Shown: positions 9,632 to 21,015, numbered from the stretch's first letter. The stretch is 64,000 nucleotides of DNA from Saururus chinensis (GCA_035235625.1 CP141142.1:14104995-14168994); one strand, 5' to 3'. Made by a program: numbers and translations. Notes: generated from the sequence alone by a model not told the origin.

Positions 9632-10386
9632 GTGTGGTTTTTTAAGCATACCTCTATATGGGCTCCAAGTACTCTTTCATGAAGCCCGAGGTGCAAGAGG
9701 TGGCCTGGGTTTACACAAGTGATGACAGATGTGGAGAAGACCACAAAACTTAACCCAACCAATGAAAAGGCAAGGAAGAAGTTGTTGGCTCATCATAGGA
9801 CGAGGAACTGGTATGAGGAGGTACTCATGCAGTTCAAGCCAGAATCACAAGTGATTATGCAAATAACTCCAATTACCGAAGAGGCCCACATGACCGATGG
9901 CCAAAGGGCAGTCCCAAAGGCAAAGAAGGTGGCCATGCATACCACAATATAAAGGACAATGATTCCCATTCAAGCCCATCGTGGCCAGACGCCAGGGCAA
10001 TTCCAGTCCGGCAAAGACTTCATTGATAGCTTTGTCATGCTAGTGGATGTTATGACTGAGATCGTTGACATGGTTTTGGTGAAGGCCATTCTGTATGGGG
10101 AGCGGGGTTGAAGCACCAATAGTATGCAAGTTGTACTCCATAGGGTCAAACATGCTCTAGAGGTGGCAACAAGCTTAATAAAACAAATGCAACCCCCACC
10201 TTTACCGGAGATCGAGCAGCCGCATGAACCCCTCAACTGGAGATCTGGCATACAGAAACCCTTTTGCCAAAAATTGAAGGAGAGACGTTGGTTCAGGTCA
10301 AGGCCAAAGCTTCCAAATCAAGTGATTCACCAATCCGCTCGTGAAGAGTAAAGAAAATCTATCATTCAGTCTTTTAATGAAAATTT
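9632..10386 (+). pseudogene. Continuation of the PMD-like MULE gene
   Basis: Right of the chromovirus the frame VWFFKHTSIWAPSTL resembles the segment that follows the PMD core. A longer frame from 9719 then reads NWYEEVLMQFKPESQ and a Lys-rich stretch to a stop at 9952. Further frames with FIDSFVMLVDVMTEIVDMV and HALEVATSLIKQMQPPPLPEI continue to about 10350 after stops and shifts. The block ends at a good donor-like GCGTAAGTAT at 10394-10403. The product is not otherwise recognised. Several breaks make it a pseudogene. Confidence 0.4.
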
Positions 10387-10389
10387 CAT

Positions 10390-10640
10390 TTTGCGTAAGT
10401 ATATTTTCAATTACATGACATGTTCACTTATCATGTTAGTTTGGGGATAATCGTATCATCGATCACACGCAAACACACATAGTTGTTTTATAAGAAAATG
10501 ATATGGTAGTGGTTGTGTGATTGATAGCACGACCGTACATATTAACGTATCACTTTCAATACGATAGGTCGACAAGTTGTGTCATCAATAACGCACTTTC
10601 TTCGCATGTCATCTATTTACTAATACAAATTGTTACATGT
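10390..10640 (+). other. Inferred second intron of the PMD-like gene, motif-rich
   Basis: It starts at a GTAAGTATA donor-like site and includes TATCATGTTAG, TCGTATCATCGATCACACG, GATAGCACGACCG, AACGTATCAC and TCATCAATAACGC. These are variants of the motif set in the other MULE introns. The acceptor was not fixed. Confidence 0.4.
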
Positions 10641-11640
10641 TATATGAAAAGAAAAGGGAGCCAAAATCTGGCTCCCCAATAAAGAAGAAGCGTCTTAAGG
10701 TTAAAAGGACCATAATCACCAGATTCCTTGAGAAAATTAACAAGGAAGTATTCAATACCGGTTAGGTCAAGGAACAATCAGGGGAGGAAAAAGAGGGGAA
10801 GTGGAAATAAAACTGAAGATAAAGAAGCGGTGTCATAGAAGCAAATAAAAGTGAAGATAAAGAAGCGAAAAGCTTCAAATGCTGGCCCTATCACATCCTT
10901 CCTACCTACCATGCCTATGAGGATGAGGTACACGGTGGTTAATCCACTGGCTCATCCATCTAAGGGGGAGGAACTAGGATGCGAAGAAGCCAAAGGCATA
11001 CAATAGCTACATTGAAAAGAAGATTGCACAAACGATGCTCTTGGCAAGGGAGGAGTAGAAGGCTAAGCCAGAGGATGATGTTCCATTGGCATTCGTCCCT
11101 GCCCCATATATCCCTGCACTACATGCATTTTCAGCAAAGTCTCCAACACCAAAAATCGTGGACTGAAATGTTGCTTCTAGCAGTAACACTATATTAGATA
11201 CCCTCCAGTTGATTAGGAACTATAAGAAAGTATTCAACATATGATAGACGTGGAAGAGCATGCTGAGTAGCATAAGGACGAGGAGGAGGTCGCTATGCTG
11301 CCACACAACTACCATGATCTATAGATGGTGTTTCACATGGAGATTTAATGGGTTGAAGATCAGGGGACCATCTAGGACTATTTGGTGCACCCACACAAGG
11401 AATGGCCCATGGTGACACTTCTCCACACACACTATGTGTCTCTGAAGACTGTAGTGTGTTCCTCATGTATTATATAATGAAGCTTGCGAAATGAGTCCTT
11501 CAACCTGATTTTACCCACGAGGAGATCACAAATTTGGTGAGGCCTCATATTTGTGCAGCAATTCTTTGTGGGCGAATTGATAAGAAATTCGATCTAGAAG
11601 TGGATAAATTGTAATATGGTTTACTATTTTTTATGGAGTG
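10641..11640 (+). pseudogene. Decayed 3' part of the PMD-like gene
   Basis: Short frames in changing phases are Lys/Glu-rich at the start (for example SPIKKKRLKVKRTIITRFL near 10670, then repeated KKR/EDKEAK words) and later read TRMRRSQ and PHICAAILCGRIDKKFDL near 11540-11600. There are many stops and no recognised domain. Composition is less AT-biased than the flanking spacer, which suggests former coding DNA belonging to the upstream gene. Confidence 0.3.
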
Positions 11641-11689
11641 TTACTGACTTTACAAAATTTAAAAAGTATACTCTATTGTTTTATTTTAA

Positions 11690-12260
11690 TTCCTTATTGT
11701 GTAATCTGTGATAGCCAATTGTGTAATCAACTACGTGACTTTACTTCTGTCGTATAACTAATAACATGACTCATGTACATTTTGTTAATGTATGATTAAT
11801 ATCATGTAATTTGTGATAGCAGATCGTGTAATCAACTACGCGACTTTATGTCAATCGTCTATCTTCTAAACATGACTTATGTACGTACAACTAATGTATG
11901 GACAATTTGAGTCAAGTCTAGCATAAAAAATTGGGGAGGTGTTCTCACGAATTGGTGACTCGAACTTATAGAGTGACTCTTTAAAAATTAATCATTAATT
12001 TAATGCTATTGTCGTGTTATCGATATTACAACATTAAGGATATCATGTTAATGGTGACACATAGTGTAGAAAAAACATTACATTTATGACTTTCTTATCG
12101 TGTAATTAAAACCTTTGGCCGTGTTACCAGTTACATGATATGTATATAGTATAGAATGTTTATAAACAAAAATCAAAATATCGTGTTATCAACAGAAAGA
12201 TTCTTTAGTAGATAGTGATGTTGATAACACAATGCATAAACAAAAGTGTGTTGCTAAGAA
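11690..12260. other. Motif-rich spacer between convergent MULE genes
   Basis: This spacer lies between the end of the plus-strand gene and the C-terminal end of the minus-strand transposase. It holds dense copies of TCGTGTTATCGAT, ATCATGTAATT, CGTGTAATCAACTACG (twice, about 130 bp apart), GCCGTGTTACC, ATCGTGTTATCAAC and GATAACACAATG. The pair GTGATAGCCAATTGTGTAAT / GTGATAGCAGATCGTGTAAT marks a diverged tandem duplication. No coding frame. Confidence 0.5.
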
Positions 12261-12379
12261 CACGACTGTACAATGGCTATTCCTGCAATCAGCTAAAGAA
12301 AGGGGGTGGAAAAGGTAACCCCGATTGGTGTTCCCCTTCTTTATGTCATTTTCCTACTCTTTTAGTTGCCCTCCTTCGG

Positions 12380-12745
12380 CTTGTACTTGGACCATCAACC
12401 ACATTCAAAGGGTCCTCTTGTGCGCTAGTACGTCATTTGTGGTTGTGACCCAACTGCCTGCATGCTCCACATTTGCATTGGACTTTGACCTTCGGTTGCG
12501 ACTCTATCCAATCTTTTCGTGGATGCCCCGTAGCTTGAGTGGGATAGGTGGGTTGAATGTAGACAGAACTCCAGTCAGTGCCCACCGGTGCCCATATGTT
12601 GTTGGTATAATGGCTCTCGATATGTCATTTTATATGTTTTTGTAGAGTACCATTTTTTGTAGTAGTCAGACACATGGAAGTGTCTGTGATCAATTGCTGC
12701 AATTCCATCTTTACATGGTAGCCCTAGATGTTGAAACTTTCTACA
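12380..12745 (-). pseudogene. mudrA-like transposase, C-terminal exon (SWIM and zinc knuckle)
   Basis: Read on the minus strand the exon starts CRKFQHLGLPCKDGIAAI, the core of a SWIM zinc finger, followed by SDYYKKWYSTKTYKMTYREP, the tail usual after SWIM in MULE transposases. After a frame change near 12590 it reads TGHPRKDWIES and then CGACRQLGHNHK, a CCHC zinc knuckle whose last Cys position is a TGA stop. These elements bind DNA and transpose the Mutator element. The acceptor TGTAG lies at about 12741. The exon is cut off from its upstream exons by 11.6 kb of retrotransposon DNA. Confident as MULE C-terminus, and as non-functional. Confidence 0.8.
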
Positions 12746-12858
12746 TTCGTAGATATGTAACGCCCCGACTCGGACCGGGGGTTAGTTTGGAAGACAGAAT
12801 CGGAGTGTATTAAATTAAGCAAAAAAATTAAAACCAACTGACCAGGAGCTACAAACTC

Positions 12859-14048
12859 TGTTGTTACGTCCAAACTAAGACTATGAAGGAGTCTAGTTCA
12901 GATTTCTTTTTTTACTTGTCAACTATAGTAAACAAGGTCAATCCACAGGGAAAGCCTTGTGTGACACAGAAAACTATTACGAAGAGAGTAGAATAGAGAA
13001 GGAAAGTGAAATAGATAATAAGAGACAATCAAAGAGTGTGTTAAGGCATCAAAAATCCGCTTGTAATAAATCTCTAACGTATACTTCATTCAAATGATAA
13101 CTCAGTTAAGATCAAATGAAAATTTGTCTCAATCGGAAAATTTATCTTTTAAAGAACTTTGAAATAGAACAATAGTAATTGATTGTTTACTACGTTAAAG
13201 TATTAAGTGTATAATCACAGGGAATTATAAGCATTCAACATGCCTTTCGTCAACGCTAAATCAAATAATTATATAGATTATAAACTCCTTAAATATGAAA
13301 CATCAATTTAAAATGATAAAGAACTTACTTGAATCAAAGTATCCATTAAACATCAAGTACAAACTTCATTCTTAGCCTTAGCTTGAGAGCTTTATAATGC
13401 CATTACAATGAAACTAAAAACAAAATTACAAAATGAGAGAAGAAAATAGGATAAGAGACTCCAAAGAGGAGATAGTTCCCCATCTATCACGTCCACCCCT
13501 CTATTTATAGGAAAAGAAGGGGTTGCTTCAAAGGGGAAAGTCAAATCATATCTCCAGATTTCATCCTAATTGATTGCCTGATTGGACCCATATATCTTTG
13601 GAATTTAGAATTTCTTCTTGAAATAACACTTGTATCCACGGAAGTCTTCTTTCCATTTCCACTAGAATCGTATCAATCCGAATTATACAGAAAAAGATAT
13701 GATTGAAATACTAAAGCTGTGTCAATCTGTCCGAATCAACTTCTTTCATAATTTAGTTCTATTCATACAAATCTCAAATCAAAAGGGTTCACAAGGTTGT
13801 GTTCGACCATTCCATCCATATTTAGACCATTAGGAGCCCATTCTTGACTTTTAAATAGCTTTGGTCATTGGGCTTAACTTCCTCTTCCAGTTGTATCTTG
13901 TTGAAGCCTGTTTAGACATGTAAACTCAATTAAGGTCCAACTAACTTATTCAAAACATAAATAGCCCAAATCGGCAATGAATTAACACAAAATAGGATTG
14001 CAAATAGAAATTTGAAAACATTTTATTGAACATTATTTCAGTGCATCA
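12859..14048 (-). repeat. Athila-like 3' LTR
   Basis: 1190 bp, on the plus strand TGTTGTTACG to GTGCATCA, collinear with 21340-22531. It contains the same TATA-like box (CTATTTATAGG on plus, 13500-13511) and the same termini. Directly above it, at 14049, the plus strand reads AATACCCCCAAACC, the complement of the polypurine tract. Confidence 0.92.
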
Positions 14049-14068
14049 AATACCCCCAAACCTACTTT
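14049..14068 (-). other. Athila-like polypurine tract
   Basis: On the minus strand AGGTTTGGGGGTATT lies immediately before the 3' LTR, the normal position and composition of the plus-strand primer of Athila and Tat elements. Confidence 0.8.
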
Positions 14069-15580
14069 TTGTTAGTCCTCGAGCAAAAGAAAAATTAAAA
14101 TAATAGAAAACAAAACTAACTACTCCACTTCCGCAGGAAATCTCGATTGCATTTAGCATATGCAACAAGCCTTTAAACCCCTAGCTTACACTAGTGGACG
14201 AGTTGTCTCTCGTGAGGGTTTGCAGTGAATATACCCACAAAATTCAAAACTAGAAGGTTAAAAGAAAATTAAAATTAAAACCACGTCAAATTTACAAATC
14301 AACTCCTCCTAAACATGTAACTTCATTTAGTAAAATCAATCATGCATAATATAACTTGTCTTCTGAAACAATAATTCATTCTAACAGCTTCATATTGGTG
14401 GCATGTACTCATACATACATAATAGTTTTAGACAAATAGACATTGCCAAGTAATTATACAATCCCATTCTTATGAATCGAACAACTCAATGTGTCTCATG
14501 TCCACTCAGCAATTTCAATTTTAATACTAAAAAATTGGCATTGGCATCCATTCATCTTCAAGAGATCATAATAGAGAATCATGCAAAACCTTCCTTGAAA
14601 AGTAAAACACGCTAGATCACCTGCCAACTCATTCAAGATATAATTGCATAGTGTCCTACTAGAATTTTATGTTCATCTCACATGACATGTGTAAGGCTTA
14701 GCCTTTTTAAGCTTTCTATAAGATCCATGTAACAAGTGTTAGGCCAGTGACTCCCAATCCAATTGGCTCAGGGCACTAGGTGTTAAAACACCCCTCAGGC
14801 TTAATAACTTGAACCAAATAAGCTTCAAGGCTATACATGTCATAAATTAGTCAACTCTACCTTTTGACTCGAACACCCTATGCTTAGTGAGGCACGCCGA
14901 GTCCCGGTCTACTCAATAGAGTGACTTTAATTTTTCATTCTTTTTTTTCACATTTTTTTTGCTTTTTTTTTCTTGAGCACATTATACAATCAACTTGAAT
15001 TGTGTTGACAACAAGTCCTCGATTGTTCTACAAACTAAGAATAGTGAAGCTCAAAACTCTATCATGATAACGTGAATACTACTAGATCATGCCAAAGTTT
15101 TACTCTTATAAGAAAATAATTACTTAGATTCAATGATATCCACCAAGATGTAAGACCATAATCAAGGGCTCGAATTCTCACTTAGGCAAATGTCTTGCTT
15201 TGTTTTTTTTTCAAAATAAGAGCACAAGAAACCAATATGAAGTAATCAGAACTCAAAATCATTAAATCTATCAAGTCATATTCTGAATAGTATGATATCA
15301 TTAAACAAAGTCACATGTCTAGAATAAGAATCAATGTAAATAAGCAAAAACATAAAATAAAATAAATCTAATTAATTTTTTTCAAATTTTCATTTTTTTA
15401 AGTAAAACAAAAAAAAACATAAAGAAAAATATCTTTCTACACCCCCAAACCTAAACTACACATTGAACTCAATGTAAAATTTTTTTTGTGAAAAATCATG
15501 AAAAGAAAATCAACCCTCATAATTTGGATTTTCAAGAGGTGTAGACTCAACTTCAGGGACAAAATGGTCTAAAAATAGTT
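14069..15580 (-). other. Athila-like noncoding 3' internal region
   Basis: About 1.5 kb between integrase and the 3' LTR. It is AT-rich with homopolymer runs (T-rich near 14940-14970, A-rich near 15350-15420) and no frame above 60 codons. In Athila relatives this interval often holds an env-like ORF, and none is visible here. Two further CCCCCAAACCTA words at about 14050 and 15440 repeat the polypurine-tract theme. Confidence 0.6.
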
Positions 15581-16654
15581 TCAAACGTTGGCCATTAACT
15601 TTGAAAACATCACCATTTTTTGGATTCTCAATTTCAACAGTTCCATAAGGAAAATAGTTTTTACAATGATAGGACCTGTCCAACGTGATCTTAATTTTCT
15701 TGGAAAGAGATGAAGTCTAGAGTTGTACAATAAAACCTTTTGAAATGGCTCAAAAGTTTTTCGTAAAATGTTTTTATCATGAAAAGCCTTCATTCTCTCT
15801 TTGTAAAGTTTTGAACTCTCATAAGCATCACGTCTAATTTCCTCTAACTTATTGATTTGCAATTATCTATTTAAGCCAGCCTTATCAAAGTTAAAATTCA
15901 AAGCTTTGATTGCCCAATATGCCCTATGTTCCAACTCCACAGGCAAGTGACAAGCTTTTCCAAAAATCAAACTGTAAGGAGACATGCCAATTGGGGTTTT
16001 AAAAGCCATACGGTAAGCCCAAAAAGCATCGGTTAGCCGTAAAGACCAATCTTTACCATTTGGATTTACCATTTTTTACAAAATATATTTAATTTCCCTA
16101 TTAGAAATCTCAACTTGTCCACTTGTTTGTGGGTGATAGGGGGTAGCTACTTTATGGGTAATCCCATACTTCCTCATCAAAGCCTCAAAAGGCTTATTGC
16201 AAAAATGTGACCCCCCGTCACTTATAATGGCTCGAGGTGTTCCAAACCTTGAAAATATATTTTCCTTTAAAAAGCGCACAATGACTTTGTGGTCATTGGT
16301 TTTGCTTGGAACAGCCTCAATCCACTTGGAAACATAATCGACAGCAACTAAAATGTAAACATAGCCAAAAGAAGGAGGAAAAGGTCCCATGAAATCAATG
16401 CCCCAACAATAAAAAATCTCAATAACCAATATGGGGTTAAGGGGCATCATATTTCAACGAGAAATGGCTCCTAACTTTTGACACCTTTCACAAGTTTTAC
16501 AAAATTCATGAACATCTTTGAAAAGCGTCGGCCAATAAAAACCACATTGTAAAATTTTAGCGGTGGTCTTTTTAGAGGAGAAGTGACCACCGCATGCTTC
16601 AGAATGACAAAAAGAGATGATACTTACTTGTTCAGAATCAGGCACACATCTCAT
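15581..16654 (-). pseudogene. Athila-like integrase
   Basis: Pieces of one frame are separated by stops at 16655-16657, 16451-16453, 16073-16075 and 15860-15862. In order they show the zinc segment (HSEACGGHFSSKKT, then C-x2-C in CKTCERCQ), the catalytic core with Asp in [13 protein letters not shown], Asp in [10 protein letters not shown] and Glu in GQVEISNRE, and a C-terminal part (LYNSRLHLFPRKLRSRWTGP). All three acidic residues remain. The integrase would insert element cDNA, but four nonsense codons make it inactive. No frameshift is needed across this region. Confidence 0.88.
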
Positions 16655-16657
16655 TAT

Positions 16658-17551
16658 TTAATCCGGACAGTACATAAAGAGATAGGGGTCATCCCGAAAG
16701 AAATGCTTTACCTCGGTGAATAATCTCTTTTTATCTTGAGGAGACCAATGGTGGGGAACTTTACCTGTCACCAAGTAGTTGGCAATGTAGGCATACCATG
16801 GAGGATGTGAGATGGCAAAAAGTTGTTCATCGGGGAATGTGTCTTGGATTGGAATGTTTTCCGAAGAATCAAAAAATTCCAATCTAGAAAGATGATCCGC
16901 CACCACATTCTCTACTCCCTTCTTGTCTTTGATTGTGAGATCAAACTCTTGGAGTAGGAGTATCCATCGGAGTAATCTGGGTTTTGTATCTTGTTTGCTC
17001 AAAAGGTACTTCAAAGCTGCATGGTCAGTAAAAATGATAATGTGAGAGCCAATCAAGTAAGATCTAAATTTGTCAAGTGCAAATACTACAACAAGAAGTT
17101 CTTTTTCAGTGGTGGAGTAGTTCATTTGGGCACTATTTAAAGTTCTACTTGCATAATGAATTATGCAAGGTTTCTTATCTTTCCTTTGCCCTAAAACAGC
17201 CCCAACAACATAATCACTTACATCACACATAATTTCAAAAGGAAGGTTCCAATCTGGGGGTTGCATGATGGGTGCGGACACTAACATGTTCTTAAGCTTT
17301 GTGAAAGCTTCTTCACATGCATTTGACCATTCAAAAGAATGCTCTTTAGATAGAAGATTACACAACGGTCTAGATATCATACTAAAATTCTTAATAAATC
17401 TTCTATAAAAACCGGCATGCCCTAGATAGGATCTAACATCTTTTGTGGACTTTGGACTAGGCAAATTAGCAATCAATTCAATTTTTGCCTTGTCCACTTG
17501 AATTCCCTGCACAGAAACAATGTGACCAAGTACTATTCCAGTAGTAACCAT
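16658..17551 (-). pseudogene. Athila-like RT C-terminus and RNase H
   Basis: A 297-codon frame begins [19 protein letters not shown], the RT thumb/connection, and continues through [33 protein letters not shown] (start of the Ty3-type RNase H) and [18 protein letters not shown] to [11 protein letters not shown] and VADHLSRL. The RNase H acidic positions in CDVSDY, TEKELL and FTDHAA can be read. The frame is offset from the preceding palm segment by an indel near 17550 and closed by a stop at 16655. It is part of the polyprotein that copies genomic RNA into DNA. Confidence 0.88.
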
Positions 17552-17891
17552 AAAATGACACTTTTTTCCAATTTAAAACTAGATTTTTCTCTTCACATCT
17601 CACCAAAACTTTTTCTAACTTATCAAGACAATCATCAAAAGAATCACCAAAAACAGAAAAATCATCCATAAAAACTTCCAAAAACCGCTCCACCATGTCA
17701 CTAAAGATGCTTATCATGCACCTTTGGAATGTGGCAGGAGCATTACATAACCCAAACGGCATCCTTCGATATGTAAAGGTACCAAATGGACATGTAAAGG
17801 TTATTTTTTCTTGATCTTCAAGTGCAATCTCAATTTGGTTGTATCCTGAATAACCATCTAAAAACAATAAAATTGATGACCGGCTACCCTC
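17478..17891 (-). pseudogene. Athila-like RT palm segment
   Basis: The frame holds FLDGYSGYNQIEIA, FTCPFGTFTYRRMPFGLCNA and the active-site box VFMDDFSVFG (F-M-D-D), so the polymerase catalytic Asp pair is intact. A one-base loss near 17862 and an in-frame TAA around 17910 (where Gln is expected) separate it from the upstream RT segment. A second shift near 17550 separates it from RNase H. Confidence 0.88.
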
Positions 17892-17899
17892 TCTAGGAT

Positions 17900-18733
17900 T
17901 TAATCCATGAATGGCAAGGGGAAGTGGTCTTTCCTTGTGACAGAATTCAATTTCCTATAATATATGCACATCCGCCAACTGGTGGTGACTCTAGTGGGAA
18001 TTAACTCATCATTGCCATTCTTTACCACTGTCACTCCAGATTTTTTGGGGACAACCTGGGTGGGACTTACCCATGGACTGTCAGAAATGGTGCACATCCG
18101 CCAACTGGTGGTGACTCTAGTGGGAATTAACTCATCATTACCATTCTTTACCACTGTCACTCCAGATTTTTTGGGGACAACCTGGGTGGGACTTACCCAT
18201 GGACTGTCAGAAATGGGGTAAATGATACCCACATCCAATAATTTTAGAACCTCTGCTCTCACTACCTCTTTCATGTTGGGGTTTAACCTCCGTTGCATTT
18301 GTCTCACAGGTTTTACATTTTCTTCCATGAAGATCCTATGTGTACAAATCAGGGAACTAATCCCCTTGATATAAGCAATGGTCCACCCAATGACATTCTT
18401 GTGATTTCTAAGGACTTCGAGCAACCTGTGCTCTTGTTCCCTATCTAACATTGAAGAGACAACCATAGGAAATGCCTCTCCCTCGCCAAGATAAGCATAT
18501 TTAAGTTCAGTAGGGAGGGGTTTCAAGTCTAGCTTGGGTGGTTGGACACTTGAGGGGAGAGGAGCGCTATTAGAAGGAGGTAACTCCTCAAAGCGGGCAT
18601 TCCACCTATCAGTATCTAATAATGGAGTTGACTCCAACAAGGAATTTACATCATTAATCATAACATCATCATCAAAGTTAAAATAAGAAAGACATGGTTC
18701 AAGAGGGAGAAATAGTAGCCATGTCATCAACAA
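17900..18733 (-). pseudogene. Athila-like RT N-terminal segment with internal duplication
   Basis: A 277-codon frame with LKPLPTELKYAYLGEGEAFP, then HRIFMEENVKPVRQMQRRLN and VGIIYPISDSPWVSPTQVV. The last motif and the 42-residue block it starts, ending TRVTTSWRMC, occur twice in tandem, in frame. The usual I-D-Y-R-K-L-N motif reads IYYRKLN. The frame ends HFPLPFMD before a TAA. The extra 42 residues would disrupt the RT fingers. Confidence 0.88.
17965..18216. repeat. 126-bp tandem duplication inside RT
   Basis: Copies 17965-18090 and 18091-18216 both begin TGCACATCCGCCAACTGG and end GTCAGAAATGG. They differ at one base seen (TTGCC versus TTACC). The length is an exact multiple of three. One difference in 126 bp makes this younger than, or about as young as, the LTR divergence of the host element suggests. 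Confidence 0.95.
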
Positions 18734-19256
18734 GACTTTCTAAAAGATTCACTTCATGCACATCCTCATCATCATCTCCTGGTTGCCTGCAAATATTAAA
18801 AATGTTCAGTTCCAAAGTCATATTTCCAAAGGAAAGCTTCATAACACCATTTCTACAATTAATAAGAGCATTAGAAGTAGCAAGAAATGGGCAGCCTAAT
18901 ATGACAGGAATTTGAGTACAAACATTCAAAACTGGTTGTGTGTCCAAAACAATAAAATCAACAGGAAAGTAAAACTTTTCTACTTGTACTAGCACATCAA
19001 TTCCTCTTGGTGTTTTAACTGAACGATCTGCAAGTTGAAGTGTAATGCTCGTGGGCTTCAATTCACCAAGTCCCAATTGTTCATAAACAGAATAAGGTAA
19101 GAGATTAACACTTGCCCCAAGATCAAGCAAAGCTTTTTCAATTTTATAATTCCCAATTATACAAGATATGGTTGGACAACCAGGATCTTTATATTTGGGT
19201 GGGGTGTTGTGTTGCAAAATTGCACTTGTTCTGTCAAAATGTCTTCTTTTGTACAT
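18699..19256 (-). pseudogene. Athila-like aspartic protease
   Basis: A 185-codon frame with KYKDPGCPTISCIIGNYKIE, the active-site region ALLDLGASVNLLPYSVYEQ (D-L-G-A, usual for Athila proteases), ADRSVKTPRGI and VILGCPFLATSNALINCRNG. It would process the polyprotein. It overlaps the end of gag by 23 bp in another frame and is followed by RT in yet another, so frameshifts, natural or mutational, separate all three. Confidence 0.85.
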
Positions 19257-21015
19257 TTAGCTTACGCTTAATTGTACAAAGATCTTTCAAAAATTTAGCA
19301 TAAGATGGAATTTGTTTAATGACATCTAAGAGAGGAATGTTAATCTTCAGTTGTTTAAAAATTTCAAGAATATCACCATTTGGCACCAATTTAGAGGAAG
19401 ATTGTAACCTTTGAGGAAAAGGAGGAGGAATTGGAGCAACACAATTAGAGTTGTCAAGTTCATCACCATGTTTAGAATTCGAAGACTCTTTAGGTTCAAC
19501 AACCTTCATTGGAATGTCTTTGTTAATGACTTTTCCACTTCTCAAAGTGGTGATGGACTTAGCATGCTCTTCTTGTGAACTTGAAGAATTTAAATTTTCA
19601 ATTACAAATTGACCTTTAGGATTTGGTTGAGGTTGAGAAGGAAACTTCCCTTTTTCTTGAGTGCTCAAAGCTGTGGTCAATTGAGTGATAGAAGTCTTCA
19701 AGTCATTGATGGCTTGCATTGTTTGGTTGTTGATTGTTGCTTGACTTTGCATGAATGTTTGCAATGTGTCTTCAAGAGTCTTCTTTTGTGGTGGAACATA
19801 ATTTGAGGAAGAAGGGGGTACCTGCACATTAGACTCATTTCTCCAACTAAAGTTAGGATGATTTCTCCAATTAGGAGTATAAGTTTCAGAATAAGGAGAA
19901 GAAAATGGTCTTTTGTAAGTATTCATAGCATTTACTTGAGTATGCAACACCTCTTGAAAAGCAGAGATTGTTGGACAATCATGTGTTTGGTGTCCATCAC
20001 TCTCACATATACTACAAATATCTTGTGCTTTTTGAGAAGCTTTAGACATGTTTTCCCTATTAATTTCCATAGCCTCAACTTTTCTAGTTAAACTTGTAAT
20101 TTTTACTTTTACATCATCCTCTTCTTTAAGAAGGTACATGCCTCCCTTAGTTGCCCCATTAGATTTGGTTTTATCACTACTTTCAAATTCATTAGAATCT
20201 TCCCATGATTGAGCATTTTCAGCTAACACATCAAAATAGTCCCATGCTTCATCAGGTTCTTTACTCAAAAACTCTCCATTACACATCATTTCAACAAATT
20301 GCCTCATTTGAGAAGATAAGCCATTATAAAAGAAACTAATTGTGCGCCATGTTTCATATCCATAATGTGGGCACAACAACAAAAGTTCTTTAAATCTCTC
20401 CCAACATTGAAAGAAAGTTTCATTTTTTTTCTGTGAAAAGTTCATAATATTCTTTCGAAGTGTATTAGTTTTATGGGTGGGGAAAATTTTTTTCAAAAAT
20501 TCTCTTTGCATTTCTTGCCATGATCTAATGGATCTTGGCTTCAAAGAATTCAACCAATTTTTTGCCTTTTTCTTTAAAGAAAAAGAAAAGAGTTTTAATC
20601 TAATAGCATCATTTGAAACATTTTGGTTTGGCAAAGTTGCACAAACCTCTTCAAACTCTTTTAAATGCAAATATGGGCTTTTTGAATCTAAGCCATGAAA
20701 TTTAGATAGTAATTGAATTACACCCGGCTTGAGTTCAAAACCACCCACATTAGTTGGAAAAATTATGCAAGAAGGAGAACTTGATCTAGTTGGTTGCAAA
20801 TAATCACGCAAGGTTTTAACTTGAATATTTTGTGCATTATTATCCCCATTATTACTTCTTAGTTCCTCATTGGTTCTTAGATCCTCTATTGTATCAAAAT
20901 AAATATAATTTTCAAAAGATTTGTTCACTTTTTTCAATCGTCCAGAATTATCACGCACCCATGTGAACATGCAACAACAATTTTTTTTTAATAACAAACG
21001 AAAGTAAAAGTACAA
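19234..21015 (-). CDS. Athila-like gag protein
   Basis: The longest open frame in the window, 593 codons; initiation may be at the internal Met before FTWVRDNSGRLKK. The capsid-like core reads LLSKFHGLDSKSPYLHLKEF, LKLFSFSLKKKAKNWLNSL and CWERFKELLLLCPHYG. A CCHC zinc knuckle, CSICESDGHQTHDC (C-x2-C-x4-H-x4-C), follows, then a Gln/Ser/Pro-rich region and IPSYAKFLKDLCTIKRKLN leading to protease. Gag packages element RNA in virus-like particles. It is uninterrupted, so it could still be translated if transcribed, although the rest of the polyprotein is broken. Confidence 0.88.
   Translation of the reverse strand: MYFYFRLLLKKNCCCMFTWVRDNSGRLKKVNKSFENYIYFDTIEDLRTNEELRSNNGDNNAQNIQVKTLRDYLQPTRSSSPSCIIFPTNVGGFELKPGVIQLLSKFHGLDSKSPYLHLKEFEEVCATLPNQNVSNDAIRLKLFSFSLKKKAKNWLNSLKPRSIRSWQEMQREFLKKIFPTHKTNTLRKNIMNFSQKKNETFFQCWERFKELLLLCPHYGYETWRTISFFYNGLSSQMRQFVEMMCNGEFLSKEPDEAWDYFDVLAENAQSWEDSNEFESSDKTKSNGATKGGMYLLKEEDDVKVKITSLTRKVEAMEINRENMSKASQKAQDICSICESDGHQTHDCPTISAFQEVLHTQVNAMNTYKRPFSSPYSETYTPNWRNHPNFSWRNESNVQVPPSSSNYVPPQKKTLEDTLQTFMQSQATINNQTMQAINDLKTSITQLTTALSTQEKGKFPSQPQPNPKGQFVIENLNSSSSQEEHAKSITTLRSGKVINKDIPMKVVEPKESSNSKHGDELDNSNCVAPIPPPFPQRLQSSSKLVPNGDILEIFKQLKINIPLLDVIKQIPSYAKFLKDLCTIKRKLNVQKKTF

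Noticed and set aside
14069..15580. Env-like gene of the Athila-like element
   Set aside because: No frame above about 60 codons and no transmembrane pattern in the interval.
17964..18221. Plus-strand 85-codon frame
   Set aside because: Antisense shadow of the duplicated RT block.
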